Source: Bacillota bacterium | GTDB lineage: Bacteria > Bacillota > Bacilli > Paenibacillales > Paenibacillaceae | Direction of reading: 5' to 3' | Assembly (NCBI GenBank): GCA_023391635.1 | Contig: JAEWAQ010000067.1 | Coordinates: forward strand, 1-64,000 | Length of the DNA stretch: 64,000 nt | Shown here: in pieces, positions 49,561-59,531 of the stretch | Position numbering within the stretch: position 1 is the first letter of the stretch | Layout: the number at the start of each line of letters is the position of its first letter | Made by a program: the position numbers and the translations under genes | The notes under the pieces: generated by a model | Databases searched by the model: none | What the model was told of the DNA's origin: nothing | The model's input: the letters and a program-made list of their open reading frames with translations, nothing else

Positions 49561-50448
49561 TTATTCCCTTCCTTTCCTTGACGCCCGGCCGGTAAACCAA
49601 AGCGCAATGAAAATCAAGATCATAATCAGCAAGAAGTACAGCCAAGCCATCGCGCTTGCATAACCATACCCTCTGGAAGCGTCAAACATATTCCTGGATA
49701 CAATTTCCAATACAGGATTGAAAGGGAATGTGAACATATCGACAATCGTATAAATCGCATTAAGCCCCATAAACGGAATCATGCCGGGAAACGTAATTTT
49801 CCAGAAGCTCTCCCACGGCGAAGCGCCGTCGACGCGGATCGCTTCGTATAACGTTCGGGGAATCGTCTGGAAGCCCGCAAGAAAAATAAGAATTTGCACG
49901 CCGGAATACCATAGGATGATGACGGCTTGACTCAACACGTTCACCACGGCAGCTTCCACCCAGCCCCCAAAAAACCGGTCGGCAATTCCCCTGATATTGT
50001 AAGTTTCCATGAACGGCAGTTCGCCGGCCCCTGTCGAGAACATTTGAAAAATAACCTGACCCGTGGTGAAGATGACGGGCAGAAAGAAAATGGCCCGCAT
50101 CATGCCTCTTCCGGGAAACTTCTGGTTCAGCAAAAGCGAGATAAAGAAAGCGAAGATCAGGATCATCGGAATCGTAATCAACAGTTCCAAAAATTCCGTT
50201 ATTAAGATGATCGGATAAGCGGTATTTCGAAACATCATATCATAGTAATTTTGGAAGCCGACCCATGTATACTTGAAGCCTTCGGAAGTTAAGTCGATGT
50301 CGTTAAAGCTGTTGTAAATCGACCATCCGACCGGAAACGCGACGAAGGAGGCAAACCCGACGATCCAAGGCAGCATGAACAAATAGCCGACGCCGTAATC
50401 TTTCCACCGAAACTTCAAATATTGCATGCGTCTTTGTTTTTCGTTCAA
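49561..50448 (-). CDS. sugar ABC transporter permease (MalF type), pair 2
   Basis: 295 residues, six helices. The N-terminal segment DYGVGYLFMLPWIVGFASFV is followed by an EAA motif LYEAIRVDGASPWESFWKIT. It overlaps the DUF5696 gene upstream by four bases and forms the second complete membrane pair in the operon. The presence of two pairs beside a single ATPase gene is unusual; the ATPase may drive both. Confidence 0.89.
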   Translation of the reverse strand: MNEKQRRMQYLKFRWKDYGVGYLFMLPWIVGFASFVAFPVGWSIYNSFNDIDLTSEGFKYTWVGFQNYYDMMFRNTAYPIILITEFLELLITIPMILIFAFFISLLLNQKFPGRGMMRAIFFLPVIFTTGQVIFQMFSTGAGELPFMETYNIRGIADRFFGGWVEAAVVNVLSQAVIILWYSGVQILIFLAGFQTIPRTLYEAIRVDGASPWESFWKITFPGMIPFMGLNAIYTIVDMFTFPFNPVLEIVSRNMFDASRGYGYASAMAWLYFLLIMILIFIALWFTGRASRKGRE

Positions 50449-52709
50449 CCCGCTTCGCCTCCCTCCACGTGAAATTCAAGCGTATTGTAATCTACGATCA
50501 CCTTCGTGCCGTCTTCATACGTCGTAGCGTAGATCCCTTCCGCCAGTTGCTCGTGATCCGCGATGCGCTGATGGTAGACGACGGACAACTGATCGAACCG
50601 GGCATATTCCTCTGCGATCCGGTCTTTCCATATCGCAAATTCGCTGCTGAACACATACTCGTAATCCGTATCCTTCAAAGCCCGGCTGGGAGCATGCGTC
50701 ACGACAAAGTTCGGGATCGCTCCGTATTCGATTGCCTTCAGGAATTCCGCTTCATAATCGTTGCGAAGGTTGCCGGGATTGCCCGAATATTCGACCAAGC
50801 CGTGGACCGCGATCGGATAGAAAGGCACAGTGGAGTCGATCATCAGATCGTAGCTGGATTCCATCGGAAACGCCTGCACCCAGTCCGTATGGCCGAGAGA
50901 ATAATCGTTGCCCCGATAGACGCTCGCCATGCCCAGCTCCGCCCGCGTGTAATCCAGCAGTTCCTCGTAATAGAATGCCGTATCGCCTCGGGAAAGCGGC
51001 GCATCGGGATCGTAGTCGCTGCTCAACAAATTGCCGGGACCGTCAACATAATGAATGCCGTCGATGCCGATCTTTTTCAACGCATCGATGACTTCTTTCT
51101 GGGAGCGGATCGCAAGAGGCGGTTTTACGATAAAATCGCCCAACAGCCCCGGGATCAAGCTGTTGTTCTCATCGAAGCGGAACCGCCCTTGAAGAATCGT
51201 GCTATCGATGCTGCGGACGCCGTCCCTCTTCATCGTGAAAACAGAAAACTCCGGCGTTTTCCAACCGATAAAATCATCAAACATCACGCGAACGCCCCAT
51301 TCGTTCATGCTGGCGGCAAACGTTCGGGCGCCGCTTGCTCCTCCCATTCCTTTCGAGATCGGCAGCCGGTCATCGGTAAACATGCGCCCGCTGTTTTGCC
51401 AGCCCATCACATTCACCGTAATATTGTCCGCGCCTGATTCAAGCAACGCTTCCACCATCGATTCCGCCTGCGCGAAGGTGGTTGCGGTTTCGTACTGGAA
51501 ACCGCCGAATTTGGGTTTCGTGCCGCCTCCTATGATCGTAAGCTTGAGCGGAACGTGTTTCACAGGCTGCAGGGCCGTTGGCATCATCCCGCTTTCCTCG
51601 AGATAATCCCGGTAAGCATGGGCCATGCCGACATAATCGGCCTCGCCGCCGGACAGCAACCGGTACTCCACGCGCCGGTCGGATCGAACGCGGCCTGCTT
51701 CCATCGTTCTAACGGTTTCGTTCGTCAGACCGCTGAACTTGCGGCCGTACTCTTCACGGTACGTAAAGGAAGCGCCGATCGAATGGAATGACGATGCAAT
51801 GCCGGCAGGCACGGCTTTCACTTTGGCGCTGTACTTGCCTTCTTTCACGATCGCCGCATAAGCTTCGTTCCCGCGTTTCAGACCGAATACCGGATAACTG
51901 ATCGTTTCTCTCAGCGGCGCAGACACCCGTTCTTTCAAATGCGCGGGATCGTCGCCGTAAATCGGAAATTCATACCCTTTCACGTTGGACGGCCGCTCGT
52001 AGTCGTAATGAATCAATCCGCCCGGTCCGTCGGGCACAAAGAGATAGCCTTCTTCTTCCGTCCCGGATGGTGCGCCGAAGAACGGCAGCGGATTGATCGC
52101 ATAAAATTTCTTCTCCCCGTCCTCGCGCAATCCGGCTTCCGGAATGAGCACCTCGAAGCCGTCATCCGTGAGCATATATTGCATGACGAAGGATAACGCA
52201 AGCTGCTCGTACGTATAAGCAACCTGGACGCCGCCCGCGATTTTGACGAGGCTGGATGCCAGCTTCTTATCGAGCGAGTTGCTGGTCGTGCGCCTGATTT
52301 CCGTGCCGGTCACATACTCCAGAATGAACGGGGATTGCAAGTTTTGCAATTGGGCCCCTTTGACCGTTTCGAGCTCGATCCGTTCCTGAGGAGGGTTGCT
52401 GCGCCACAAATAACCGCTTTGTTTGTTCTGAACGGCGATTTGTGTCGTGACAGGATCGATCAGCAGGACAAAGCCGTCGTTCTCTGCCGCCTCCGCCCAA
52501 CCGTCCGAACGGGGTTTCGGCGTCCAGGGTTCATCTTGCATAACGGGGAAGCTCGCCGTCGGCGGAGACCCGATATTCATCTCTTCCAACGACGGAAGAC
52601 GATCGAACCGTCCGGCGACGACAGTTCCTCCAATGAAAAGAACGAGCGCAGCCAAGGCGAGCAGAAGCAGCCGAAACGTAATACTTGCCGCCCGGATCCG
52701 TTTAAGCAA
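50445..52709 (-). CDS. DUF5696 protein, membrane-anchored, likely glycoside-active
   Basis: 754 residues. An N-terminal helix (~12-28, LLLLALAALVLFIGG) anchors an extracellular protein. The N-terminal third (VLLIDPVTTQIAVQNKQSGYLWRSNPP) is a beta-sandwich, as in the sandwich plus TIM-barrel layout of glycosidases. The later part has NITVNVMGWQNSGR, VMFDDFIGWKTPEF, GIDGIHYVDGPGN and YRGNDYSLGHTDWVQ, compatible with barrel strands. The family is found beside ABC genes in paenibacilli and has no proven activity that I know of. It overlaps both neighbours, so it is cotranslated with the importer. Confidence 0.75.
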   Translation of the reverse strand: MLKRIRAASITFRLLLLALAALVLFIGGTVVAGRFDRLPSLEEMNIGSPPTASFPVMQDEPWTPKPRSDGWAEAAENDGFVLLIDPVTTQIAVQNKQSGYLWRSNPPQERIELETVKGAQLQNLQSPFILEYVTGTEIRRTTSNSLDKKLASSLVKIAGGVQVAYTYEQLALSFVMQYMLTDDGFEVLIPEAGLREDGEKKFYAINPLPFFGAPSGTEEEGYLFVPDGPGGLIHYDYERPSNVKGYEFPIYGDDPAHLKERVSAPLRETISYPVFGLKRGNEAYAAIVKEGKYSAKVKAVPAGIASSFHSIGASFTYREEYGRKFSGLTNETVRTMEAGRVRSDRRVEYRLLSGGEADYVGMAHAYRDYLEESGMMPTALQPVKHVPLKLTIIGGGTKPKFGGFQYETATTFAQAESMVEALLESGADNITVNVMGWQNSGRMFTDDRLPISKGMGGASGARTFAASMNEWGVRVMFDDFIGWKTPEFSVFTMKRDGVRSIDSTILQGRFRFDENNSLIPGLLGDFIVKPPLAIRSQKEVIDALKKIGIDGIHYVDGPGNLLSSDYDPDAPLSRGDTAFYYEELLDYTRAELGMASVYRGNDYSLGHTDWVQAFPMESSYDLMIDSTVPFYPIAVHGLVEYSGNPGNLRNDYEAEFLKAIEYGAIPNFVVTHAPSRALKDTDYEYVFSSEFAIWKDRIAEEYARFDQLSVVYHQRIADHEQLAEGIYATTYEDGTKVIVDYNTLEFHVEGGEAG

Positions 52710-54747
52710 CGAAGGTCACCTCCCGGTAAATTTGCTGGATGAACGCGAGCAGGTTGCCGCTGAGCCCGATCATGATCGCGCCGAATACCCAGATCACGGC
52801 GACGGTAAATAACGTAATCGCGATGTTTTTGGCGGTCTCCATAAATTCGAAGTTATGCGTGACCTGTGTCATGACGAAAAGCAGCACGATGATCCAGACC
52901 CACATGATTTGCCGAATCAAGCTGTAAATGACCCATTCCTCGTAAACCAGAATATTCGAAACCAACGTGGCGGCAAGCGTCAGCAAAATATAGGGCATCA
53001 GTGCAAACGCGCTGGCCTGCAGCACTTCCCGGAACCTTCCCTCTCCGCCTTTGACGGTGCTCACCAAATAGTTGGCGATAATCCAGGTCGCCCATGGAAC
53101 GATAAGCAGTCCGACCGACAACGCAAGATTGACTTTCGCAATATCATAGGGATAGGCCAGAAGGCTGGAACCGAAGATGGCATACAGATTTACCGCGACG
53201 GCCGCGCCCAGGATCAGCGCAATGACCCCATACGATACTTTCCGCTCCTTGATGCGATAGTAGCCTTCATAGGGATGGAACATGACGTACAAAGCGCCCT
53301 GCAATTCCATTCCATAGCGCCTAAGCCACGGGGGCCAGTTCACTTTGCCGAATATTTGCTTTCTTCTTCGATAGAGGAACGACACTGCCCAGAAAACGGC
53401 GATCAGGACGGCGAGCAGCGTGACAAAATGGGTCTTAAGCCAGTCATAACGAACGAACCAGAACGCGTCGGAATAGCCGGCGGCGTTTCTGGCTTCCTTA
53501 AAATAGGCAACCGCTTCGGCATATTTGCCTTCGTTCATCGCCTGTTGGCCGAGTCCGGTGAGCGCAAAATCGATCATGCCGTTCTGTCTTCTCACTTCTT
53601 CCCAATACGAATCTGCCTCTGCATATCGGCCCTGAAAGTACAATTCATTCGCCTTGAGAAGCGTATCGCCGAAGCTTGTCCGCTCGAATACCTGAACCAA
53701 ATTTTGCGCGCTGTCGAGCACCCAGATGTCCTGGTTGCCGGAAATATCCAGGCTGGTCGGGAAGGCGGTTACGCCTTGCTGACGCGCGGCTGCGTCGGCC
53801 GTGCCGAACCCCAAAAACTGAAATCCGGTAGGATCGTAGATTTGAAGATCTCCGAACCTTGTACTGTAGGCATACATAAATCCTTCCGCGTCCATGACCG
53901 TATCGATCAAATACGGGTCGAACGGCCGGTTCCCGAACGCGTCTTGTCCGCCTGCGTTCAACTTGCGGATTTGCCCGTCGCTGACCGTACCGGAGCTGGT
54001 CACGAGGAGGAAGCCGTCATCGGTAAGCGAAATGTTTTGAATGGCGTTCGGCCGGATCGGCGCAAGCCGCTCCACTTGATCCCGGGGAAGAATCATCCGC
54101 TGCAGCCGGTTCATAAGCGACATACTGGCTTTATTGGCGCCGAAAAATCCGGTAAATTCCCCTTTCGCGTTCATGCGAAAAAGACCTTGATACGTATTTT
54201 TGACAACGATGTACATGACCCCTCTGCGATCGACAACCAACTTCGTAGGCAGAAAATGATAGGTGTCGAACAGCAAATCGGACTTCGGCTTCTCGAACGC
54301 CTCGATAAACCGTCCCTCGCGATCGTACTTCACAATCGAGCGGCCTTCCGTATTCGCCACATAAACCGTGCCTTTGGCGTCGGTGAATACCCCTTCCGGC
54401 GCGTTCAGCTTCCCGGGTCCTTCCTCGTCGCCGATGCTGCGTATGAATTCGCCATTCCCGTCGAGCTCCACAATCCGGTTGTTACCGGTATCGGCAATAT
54501 ACACATGTCCGTTCTCGGCGATAAACAGATCGCTCGGCGAAGAGAATGGACGATCCACCCGGTTGCTATCGATAATTTGCTTAGGTACATATACGGGCTG
54601 AATGTTCGTAACTTCGCCGTTCTGTCTGTCGATCAATCCCGTCGAATAAGGCAGTTGGGCGGAACCGACGGAGGGGAAGAGCATGGAAAGCAGGCACAGC
54701 GTCAACACGATTTTTGCGACAAATCGCTTTGCAAGCAATGTTCTCAT
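52702..54747 (-). CDS. NHL-repeat / TPR / Yip1-domain membrane protein
   Basis: 681 residues. A signal peptide (LTLCLLSMLFPSVGSA, ~14-30) is followed by NHL propeller repeats (~40-350; DLFIAENGHVYIADTGNNRIVEL, GTVYVANTEGRSIVKYDREG). Two TPR-like helices come next (~350-415; LYFQGRYAEADSYWEEV, NEGKYAEAVAYFKEA), then a membrane helix (~430-448). The C-terminal Yip1 domain has about five helices (~495-670). Such Yip1 proteins recur in paenibacillus sugar clusters. The propeller would face outside and could sense or bind carbohydrate; the job is unknown. It is coupled to the DUF5696 gene by an 8-base overlap. Confidence 0.72.
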   Translation of the reverse strand: MRTLLAKRFVAKIVLTLCLLSMLFPSVGSAQLPYSTGLIDRQNGEVTNIQPVYVPKQIIDSNRVDRPFSSPSDLFIAENGHVYIADTGNNRIVELDGNGEFIRSIGDEEGPGKLNAPEGVFTDAKGTVYVANTEGRSIVKYDREGRFIEAFEKPKSDLLFDTYHFLPTKLVVDRRGVMYIVVKNTYQGLFRMNAKGEFTGFFGANKASMSLMNRLQRMILPRDQVERLAPIRPNAIQNISLTDDGFLLVTSSGTVSDGQIRKLNAGGQDAFGNRPFDPYLIDTVMDAEGFMYAYSTRFGDLQIYDPTGFQFLGFGTADAAARQQGVTAFPTSLDISGNQDIWVLDSAQNLVQVFERTSFGDTLLKANELYFQGRYAEADSYWEEVRRQNGMIDFALTGLGQQAMNEGKYAEAVAYFKEARNAAGYSDAFWFVRYDWLKTHFVTLLAVLIAVFWAVSFLYRRRKQIFGKVNWPPWLRRYGMELQGALYVMFHPYEGYYRIKERKVSYGVIALILGAAVAVNLYAIFGSSLLAYPYDIAKVNLALSVGLLIVPWATWIIANYLVSTVKGGEGRFREVLQASAFALMPYILLTLAATLVSNILVYEEWVIYSLIRQIMWVWIIVLLFVMTQVTHNFEFMETAKNIAITLFTVAVIWVFGAIMIGLSGNLLAFIQQIYREVTFVA

Positions 54748-54752
54748 CCCCC

Positions 54753-55607
54753 TTATTTCACGCCGGAGTGAAGCATGGTCTCGATCATTCTTCGTTGAAA
54801 CAAGATGAACAGGATGACATTGGGCAGGAACATGAGCAATGAAATCGCCGCCTGCACGCTCGCTGACGCAACGCCGGGGATGTTGATGGTGAACGATTGC
54901 GCATAGTACGCCATCGTCCGGAGCGAATCTTTGGTGATGTAATACGTCGAAGTAATAATATCCCTGTAAACCAACTGGAACGTAATGATACAGATGGTTG
55001 CGACTGCGGGCGCCGTCAGCGGAATGACGATGCGGGAGAAAATCTTCAGGTCTCGCGCGCCGTCCAGCTTGGCGGCATCCATAATCTCGCTTGGGATCTG
55101 GTCAATGAATTGCTTCATGAGAAAGACGCCGATCGAGGATGCAACGTAGGGCAAAATATGCGCGAAATACGTATCGTTCAGGCCCAGGCCGCTGACGACG
55201 AGATAACGCGGGATTACGATCATCTCCGGCACGATAATGAGGGACAGCATCACCATTGTCATAATCGCCGACTTGAAATGAAAACGGTGCTTGGACAGCA
55301 CGTAGCCGGCCAGCGTACTGACGATCACCACCGAGCCGAGCACGACAACCGCAACGAAGACGCTGTTGAACAAGAAACGGGAAAACGGAATCGCGCCGGC
55401 GGCGGCATGGATAAACAGCGCTTCGAAGTTGCCCCAGGTCGGATCCTGAACGAAGATGGTCGGCGGGAACATGTACAGCTCCGTTTGCGGTTTGAAGGCA
55501 TGGTTGAACAGAAACACGATGGGAATAAACATAAACAGGCCGATGCCGGTCAGAAACAGTACGAGAAAAACCTGGAAAGAGGTCACTTTGCGGAAGGCGT
55601 ATCCCAC
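54753..55607 (-). CDS. sugar ABC transporter permease (MalG type), pair 1
   Basis: 284 residues with six helices. The EAA motif is IMDAAKLDGARDLKIFSRI followed by VIPLTAP, and the tail is LFQRRMIETMLHSGVK. It begins directly after the previous permease's stop and is followed by the NHL-Yip1 gene five bases on. With its partner it forms the first of the two membrane pairs of this operon. Confidence 0.9.
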   Translation of the reverse strand: MGYAFRKVTSFQVFLVLFLTGIGLFMFIPIVFLFNHAFKPQTELYMFPPTIFVQDPTWGNFEALFIHAAAGAIPFSRFLFNSVFVAVVVLGSVVIVSTLAGYVLSKHRFHFKSAIMTMVMLSLIIVPEMIVIPRYLVVSGLGLNDTYFAHILPYVASSIGVFLMKQFIDQIPSEIMDAAKLDGARDLKIFSRIVIPLTAPAVATICIITFQLVYRDIITSTYYITKDSLRTMAYYAQSFTINIPGVASASVQAAISLLMFLPNVILFILFQRRMIETMLHSGVK

Positions 55608-56540
55608 TTACTCATCCTCCTTCGTGCGGAATAACGTGTAGCTTAATTTCATCAGGCCGAAGCCCAGCAGCATCATAAATACGGACAACGCGGAGGAGTA
55701 GCCCCACTCATAGCGGAGATACGCATAATCCTCGATATGATTCGTAAGCAGGTGCCCTGCATAATTGGGCGATACGGTCGCGCCCGTCAACAGGCTGGAA
55801 TTGTCCCCGGCTTGCAAGGTAGCGACGATGGACATGACCGCGCCGAACAGCATTTGCGGCTTCATCGACGGTATCGTAATATAGTACACTTCCTGCAGCC
55901 GGTTGCGGATGCCGTCGATCCGGCCCGCCTCGTACAGTTCCGTATTGACCGTCTGCAATCCGCCGAGCATGGCCAGAAAGCCGACACCCATACTCGTCCA
56001 CAGCGATACCAGAATCATGATCGTCATCAAAGTATCCGGGTCCTGAAGCCACAAGATCGGAGACTCGATAAAGCCGAGCCGAATCAGAATGTTATTAAAA
56101 TAGGCGGCACGGTCGCCGCTGAACGCTGCGACCCAGATGACGGCCAGCCCGACCGATGACGCCATATACGGCGCATAAAGCGCAAGCGTGTAAAAAGTGC
56201 GGATCTTGTTCGGCAATTGATGGATCAGCCAGGCGAACAAGAAGGAAAGCAGGTAACCGCCCGGTCCGACGATGACCGCGAATTTCAACGTGTTCGGCAG
56301 CGTATTCATCATAAACACGGTATCTTGCGTGAACATGTTGATATAGTTGTTGAACCCGATCAACCTTGGCGTTCCGATTCCGTTAAAGGAGGTAAAGCTT
56401 AATCCGAACGCCATCAACACCGGAACGGCGGTAAAGGCGATAAAGCATAACAGGAAGGGCGCCAAAAACAGATACGATAGCCGGTCCCGCCAGCATTCCA
56501 GCGCAAACTGGAGGAGTCTGCTGTTTGGTGAGGTTTTCAT
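55608..56540 (-). CDS. sugar ABC transporter permease (MalF type), pair 1
   Basis: 310 residues, six helices. The N-terminal helix is YLFLAPFLLCFIAFTAVPVL and the EAA motif is LYEAGRIDGIRNRLQEVYY followed by ITIPSMKP. It starts three bases after the stop of the large binding-protein gene and ends next to its partner's start. MalF-type permeases usually bind a sugar directly with the SBP; here that SBP is the anchored 995-residue protein upstream. Confidence 0.9.
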   Translation of the reverse strand: MKTSPNSRLLQFALECWRDRLSYLFLAPFLLCFIAFTAVPVLMAFGLSFTSFNGIGTPRLIGFNNYINMFTQDTVFMMNTLPNTLKFAVIVGPGGYLLSFLFAWLIHQLPNKIRTFYTLALYAPYMASSVGLAVIWVAAFSGDRAAYFNNILIRLGFIESPILWLQDPDTLMTIMILVSLWTSMGVGFLAMLGGLQTVNTELYEAGRIDGIRNRLQEVYYITIPSMKPQMLFGAVMSIVATLQAGDNSSLLTGATVSPNYAGHLLTNHIEDYAYLRYEWGYSSALSVFMMLLGFGLMKLSYTLFRTKEDE

Positions 56541-56543
56541 AAT

Positions 56544-59531
56544 CTACTCCTTCCTGTAAGGCTGTTGATAGATTGGAATTTCCAGATCGTCGCCAGGCCG
56601 GATGCCGAACTCGAGCTGCTTGCGCTGCATTTCCCGCAGGAAAGCCTTCTGGGCGTCGTCCAGCGCTTCTCTTGGCGGAATGCCGCTGAGCACCGCATTG
56701 TTCCAGGCAAAATCCATTTCGCGCGGCAGCATGTAGTACCCGGGAACGAAAGGCATATTTTTCTCCCATCGCCATTGCTCATTGATCGCGAGCAAATCTT
56801 CTTCCTCCCAGGGCAGTGTCTGCATGGCGTTCACATTCGCGGTGTGCCAGCGGTAGGCGATGCCGGCGAATGATTCGATATCGCGGCCGTACCGGCTCTG
56901 CACGTCGTCCGAAGTCCACCAGTCAAGAAAAGCCCATGCTTTCTCCTTCTTGTCGCTCGCCTCGAACATCAGAGCCGAAGTTACGCCTTGAGACGACCAT
57001 CTCTCCACCGTCCCGTCCGGCTGCTTCACCCCGGGAATCGGCAGCATCATCCAGTTTCCGGCCAGCTCGGGAGCCGCGATCCGGAGCTGAATGTACGTGG
57101 AAATATCGCCAACGCCGACTGGCGTCCAACCATAGCGGAAATAGTTGAAAAATTCCTGTACATCCCTGGGCAGATCGTATTTCGTAAACCATTCCGTCCA
57201 TCGTTTGAATGCTTCGTATCCTTGGTCGCTCGCTAATTGCGGCATCAACCCGTCAGGAGAATAAAATTCGGCGCCATGCTGATAGTACGCCGTAATAAAA
57301 TCAGACCTGAGCGGCATGAAGGAAGTGCCAGACGTTATGATATTGGCCAATCTCGGATAGTGGAAGCTCATCGTATTCTCCTGCAGCGTCGGGAGCATCT
57401 CGATGACATCCTCCCACGTATCGGGCGGCTCGAGCCCCAATTGTTCCAGAATGTCCGTGCGGACGAACAACATGTTGTAGGTCACCGCTTCCGGTAGGCC
57501 GTAAACTTTGCCGTCGTAGGTGTAGGAGCGCATGATGCCGGGATTGAACCTCCGGTACACTTCTTCGAAGCCTTCGAACTGTGTCAAATCCACGGCGGCG
57601 CCGCGCATCGCATAGTCCACCGGAACTTCCATGCCGAAGCCCAGCGCCACATCCGGCTGTCTGCCCGCTGCCGCGCTCATCATCAACGTTTGCTGGCTCG
57701 TCATGAGGCTGAGGTTGACTTCAATTCCTGTGCGCGGCGTAAATTCCTCGTCGATCATGGCCTGGAGCAGATCGACATAATCGCGGTTTCGCTGCACCCA
57801 GATCGTCAGCGCCTCGTCATTGCCGTAATCGTTCTCATCGTATTTTTGGACGAAGGTGCGGAAAAAGTCGGACATCGCATACTTCATTTTGCCCCAGGCG
57901 CCCGGCGGCCGGATCTCCGGGTCGGCATTCGGCGTCCGCACGACGAGTTGATCGATGTATAAAGGCTGACTTTCGATCGTTTGCGTCCAGTTATTGATGC
58001 TCAGCTTGATCTCCGTGAAAGCGCCAACTTCGTTAGGCAGGTTGTTGACGTCGTCAATCAACCGGTCCAGACGATCAACCGCGGCATCCAGCGCGGATGT
58101 CGCCCCGGAGCTGTTCTGGTACAGACCTTTCAAATAATCGCTGATCGATTGCAAGTCATCCCTCAGACGAACCAGCTTTACATCGATTTCCGGATCGTAC
58201 CGTTTCATTTCCCACACCCGCGAGGTGTCCAGGTTGACTACGCCTCCGAAACCGTAATTGCCGGAGATGATGCGCACGTTTTGTTCAATGTCGGTCAACC
58301 GTTCATTGATTTCATACAACGCCAGAATAGCGGTTCGGATCAGCGAATTGTCCACCGTCATTTCGAGCTCATGGGTTCCCTCAGTCAAATAAAACAGATA
58401 GGGATTGCCCTCTCCGTTCGCGAGCGTTCCCAATTGGACGGACGTGCCCGGCGCGAATTCATAACGAAGCATCTCCCGGAAAGGAACTTTTCCGTCTAAC
58501 TTGATTGTTCGGTAAACGGTCGCATCGCCGTTATATCCTTGAAAATATTTAAGATCCAGCGCATACTGGCCCGTATGCGGCACGGTGATCTCCCATACGA
58601 CCGATTCGCCGGGATTTTGCCAGGTCGTGCCTCCCATCGCATTGTATACGATTCTTCCCAGCGGGTTGGGGGAGATGAACGCGTTCGAAATGCTGATCGT
58701 CCGAACGCTTGATGCGGTTTTTCGTTTGAACTGTTCCCCTTCAATGGCGGCATACCAGGCTTCGGAAGACGGTTCAGCATCCGACTGCGATGCATATTCG
58801 GCATAAGCGGGAATGCGGTACGGCGATACGAAAGCAAGGGAGTGCAAGGAGATCGGCTCCTTCACCCCAACGAGGCGCACGGTGTGCTTCCCTTGCGAAA
58901 GCGCGAATCTCAGCGGCTCAGGCGAAACCGTATGATCGGAAATCCATTGTTCGTTCCAGTCTTTTATCTCCTCTTGCACAGGGCGGATTTCGTTGTTGAT
59001 CTCATTGCGTTCGTAAGGATATTGGCTATCTTTCCACAAACGGTCAAGCCCCAGGCGCTCCGCTTCCTTAAATGGAAATTGTCCATCGATTTGAATGCCG
59101 CGGACGATCTGGCTGAAGCTTCCTTCCAACGAAGCATATTTGACGATGAGTTGATAATAGCCGTCCTCGGGCACATTGATTTGCCACTCCAGCCAGCCTT
59201 TATGGTTGTTCCAGTCCACGACGTCAGCCGCGAGCCGATCGTCGCGGCGCCGCTGAAGCTCGGCATCCGGCGAAGCGGCGCTGTAATCCGCCGCCGATAC
59301 CCGGACCTCCACACCCTGGGTATCTTTCAAGGCACCAGCGGCCTCGCTTCGGATCCATTGCACATAGGAAATGTCTTGACTGTTCAGGGTTTGAATCTTT
59401 TGATATAGTTCCTCTTCGGGAATGACAGGGAAACTGGCGGTTTCATCCGCAAGGCTTCGCCATATCAGGAATAATGCCGCGATCAGGAGCGCACCGCCTG
59501 TCCATGCCAGGTAACGTTTTCTTCGCCTCAT
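56544..59531 (-). CDS. 995-residue membrane-anchored solute-binding protein with carbohydrate-binding-like domains
   Basis: An N-terminal transmembrane anchor (residues 8-26) without lipobox Cys. Two beta-sandwich domains of the CBM35/36 look follow (~100-235, with WLEWQINVPEDGYYQLIVKY; ~255-405, with VVWEITVPHTGQYALDLKYF). A helical spacer (~410-540) leads to a type 1 SBP domain from ~570 to the end (LTIWVQRNRDYVDLLQAMID, RQPDVALGFGMEVPVDYAM, TYNMLFVRTDILEQLG, DTWEDVIEMLP). Normal SBPs are ~420-550 residues. It is coupled by four bases to the ATPase gene upstream and precedes the permeases. It probably grips a polymer at the cell surface and hands it to the importer. Confidence 0.83.
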   Translation of the reverse strand: MRRRKRYLAWTGGALLIAALFLIWRSLADETASFPVIPEEELYQKIQTLNSQDISYVQWIRSEAAGALKDTQGVEVRVSAADYSAASPDAELQRRRDDRLAADVVDWNNHKGWLEWQINVPEDGYYQLIVKYASLEGSFSQIVRGIQIDGQFPFKEAERLGLDRLWKDSQYPYERNEINNEIRPVQEEIKDWNEQWISDHTVSPEPLRFALSQGKHTVRLVGVKEPISLHSLAFVSPYRIPAYAEYASQSDAEPSSEAWYAAIEGEQFKRKTASSVRTISISNAFISPNPLGRIVYNAMGGTTWQNPGESVVWEITVPHTGQYALDLKYFQGYNGDATVYRTIKLDGKVPFREMLRYEFAPGTSVQLGTLANGEGNPYLFYLTEGTHELEMTVDNSLIRTAILALYEINERLTDIEQNVRIISGNYGFGGVVNLDTSRVWEMKRYDPEIDVKLVRLRDDLQSISDYLKGLYQNSSGATSALDAAVDRLDRLIDDVNNLPNEVGAFTEIKLSINNWTQTIESQPLYIDQLVVRTPNADPEIRPPGAWGKMKYAMSDFFRTFVQKYDENDYGNDEALTIWVQRNRDYVDLLQAMIDEEFTPRTGIEVNLSLMTSQQTLMMSAAAGRQPDVALGFGMEVPVDYAMRGAAVDLTQFEGFEEVYRRFNPGIMRSYTYDGKVYGLPEAVTYNMLFVRTDILEQLGLEPPDTWEDVIEMLPTLQENTMSFHYPRLANIITSGTSFMPLRSDFITAYYQHGAEFYSPDGLMPQLASDQGYEAFKRWTEWFTKYDLPRDVQEFFNYFRYGWTPVGVGDISTYIQLRIAAPELAGNWMMLPIPGVKQPDGTVERWSSQGVTSALMFEASDKKEKAWAFLDWWTSDDVQSRYGRDIESFAGIAYRWHTANVNAMQTLPWEEEDLLAINEQWRWEKNMPFVPGYYMLPREMDFAWNNAVLSGIPPREALDDAQKAFLREMQRKQLEFGIRPGDDLEIPIYQQPYRKE

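Noticed and set aside
52855..54771. 638-codon plus-strand frame over the NHL-Yip1 gene
   Set aside because: Antisense shadow in high-GC coding DNA; residues are charged and His/Arg-rich without any motif.
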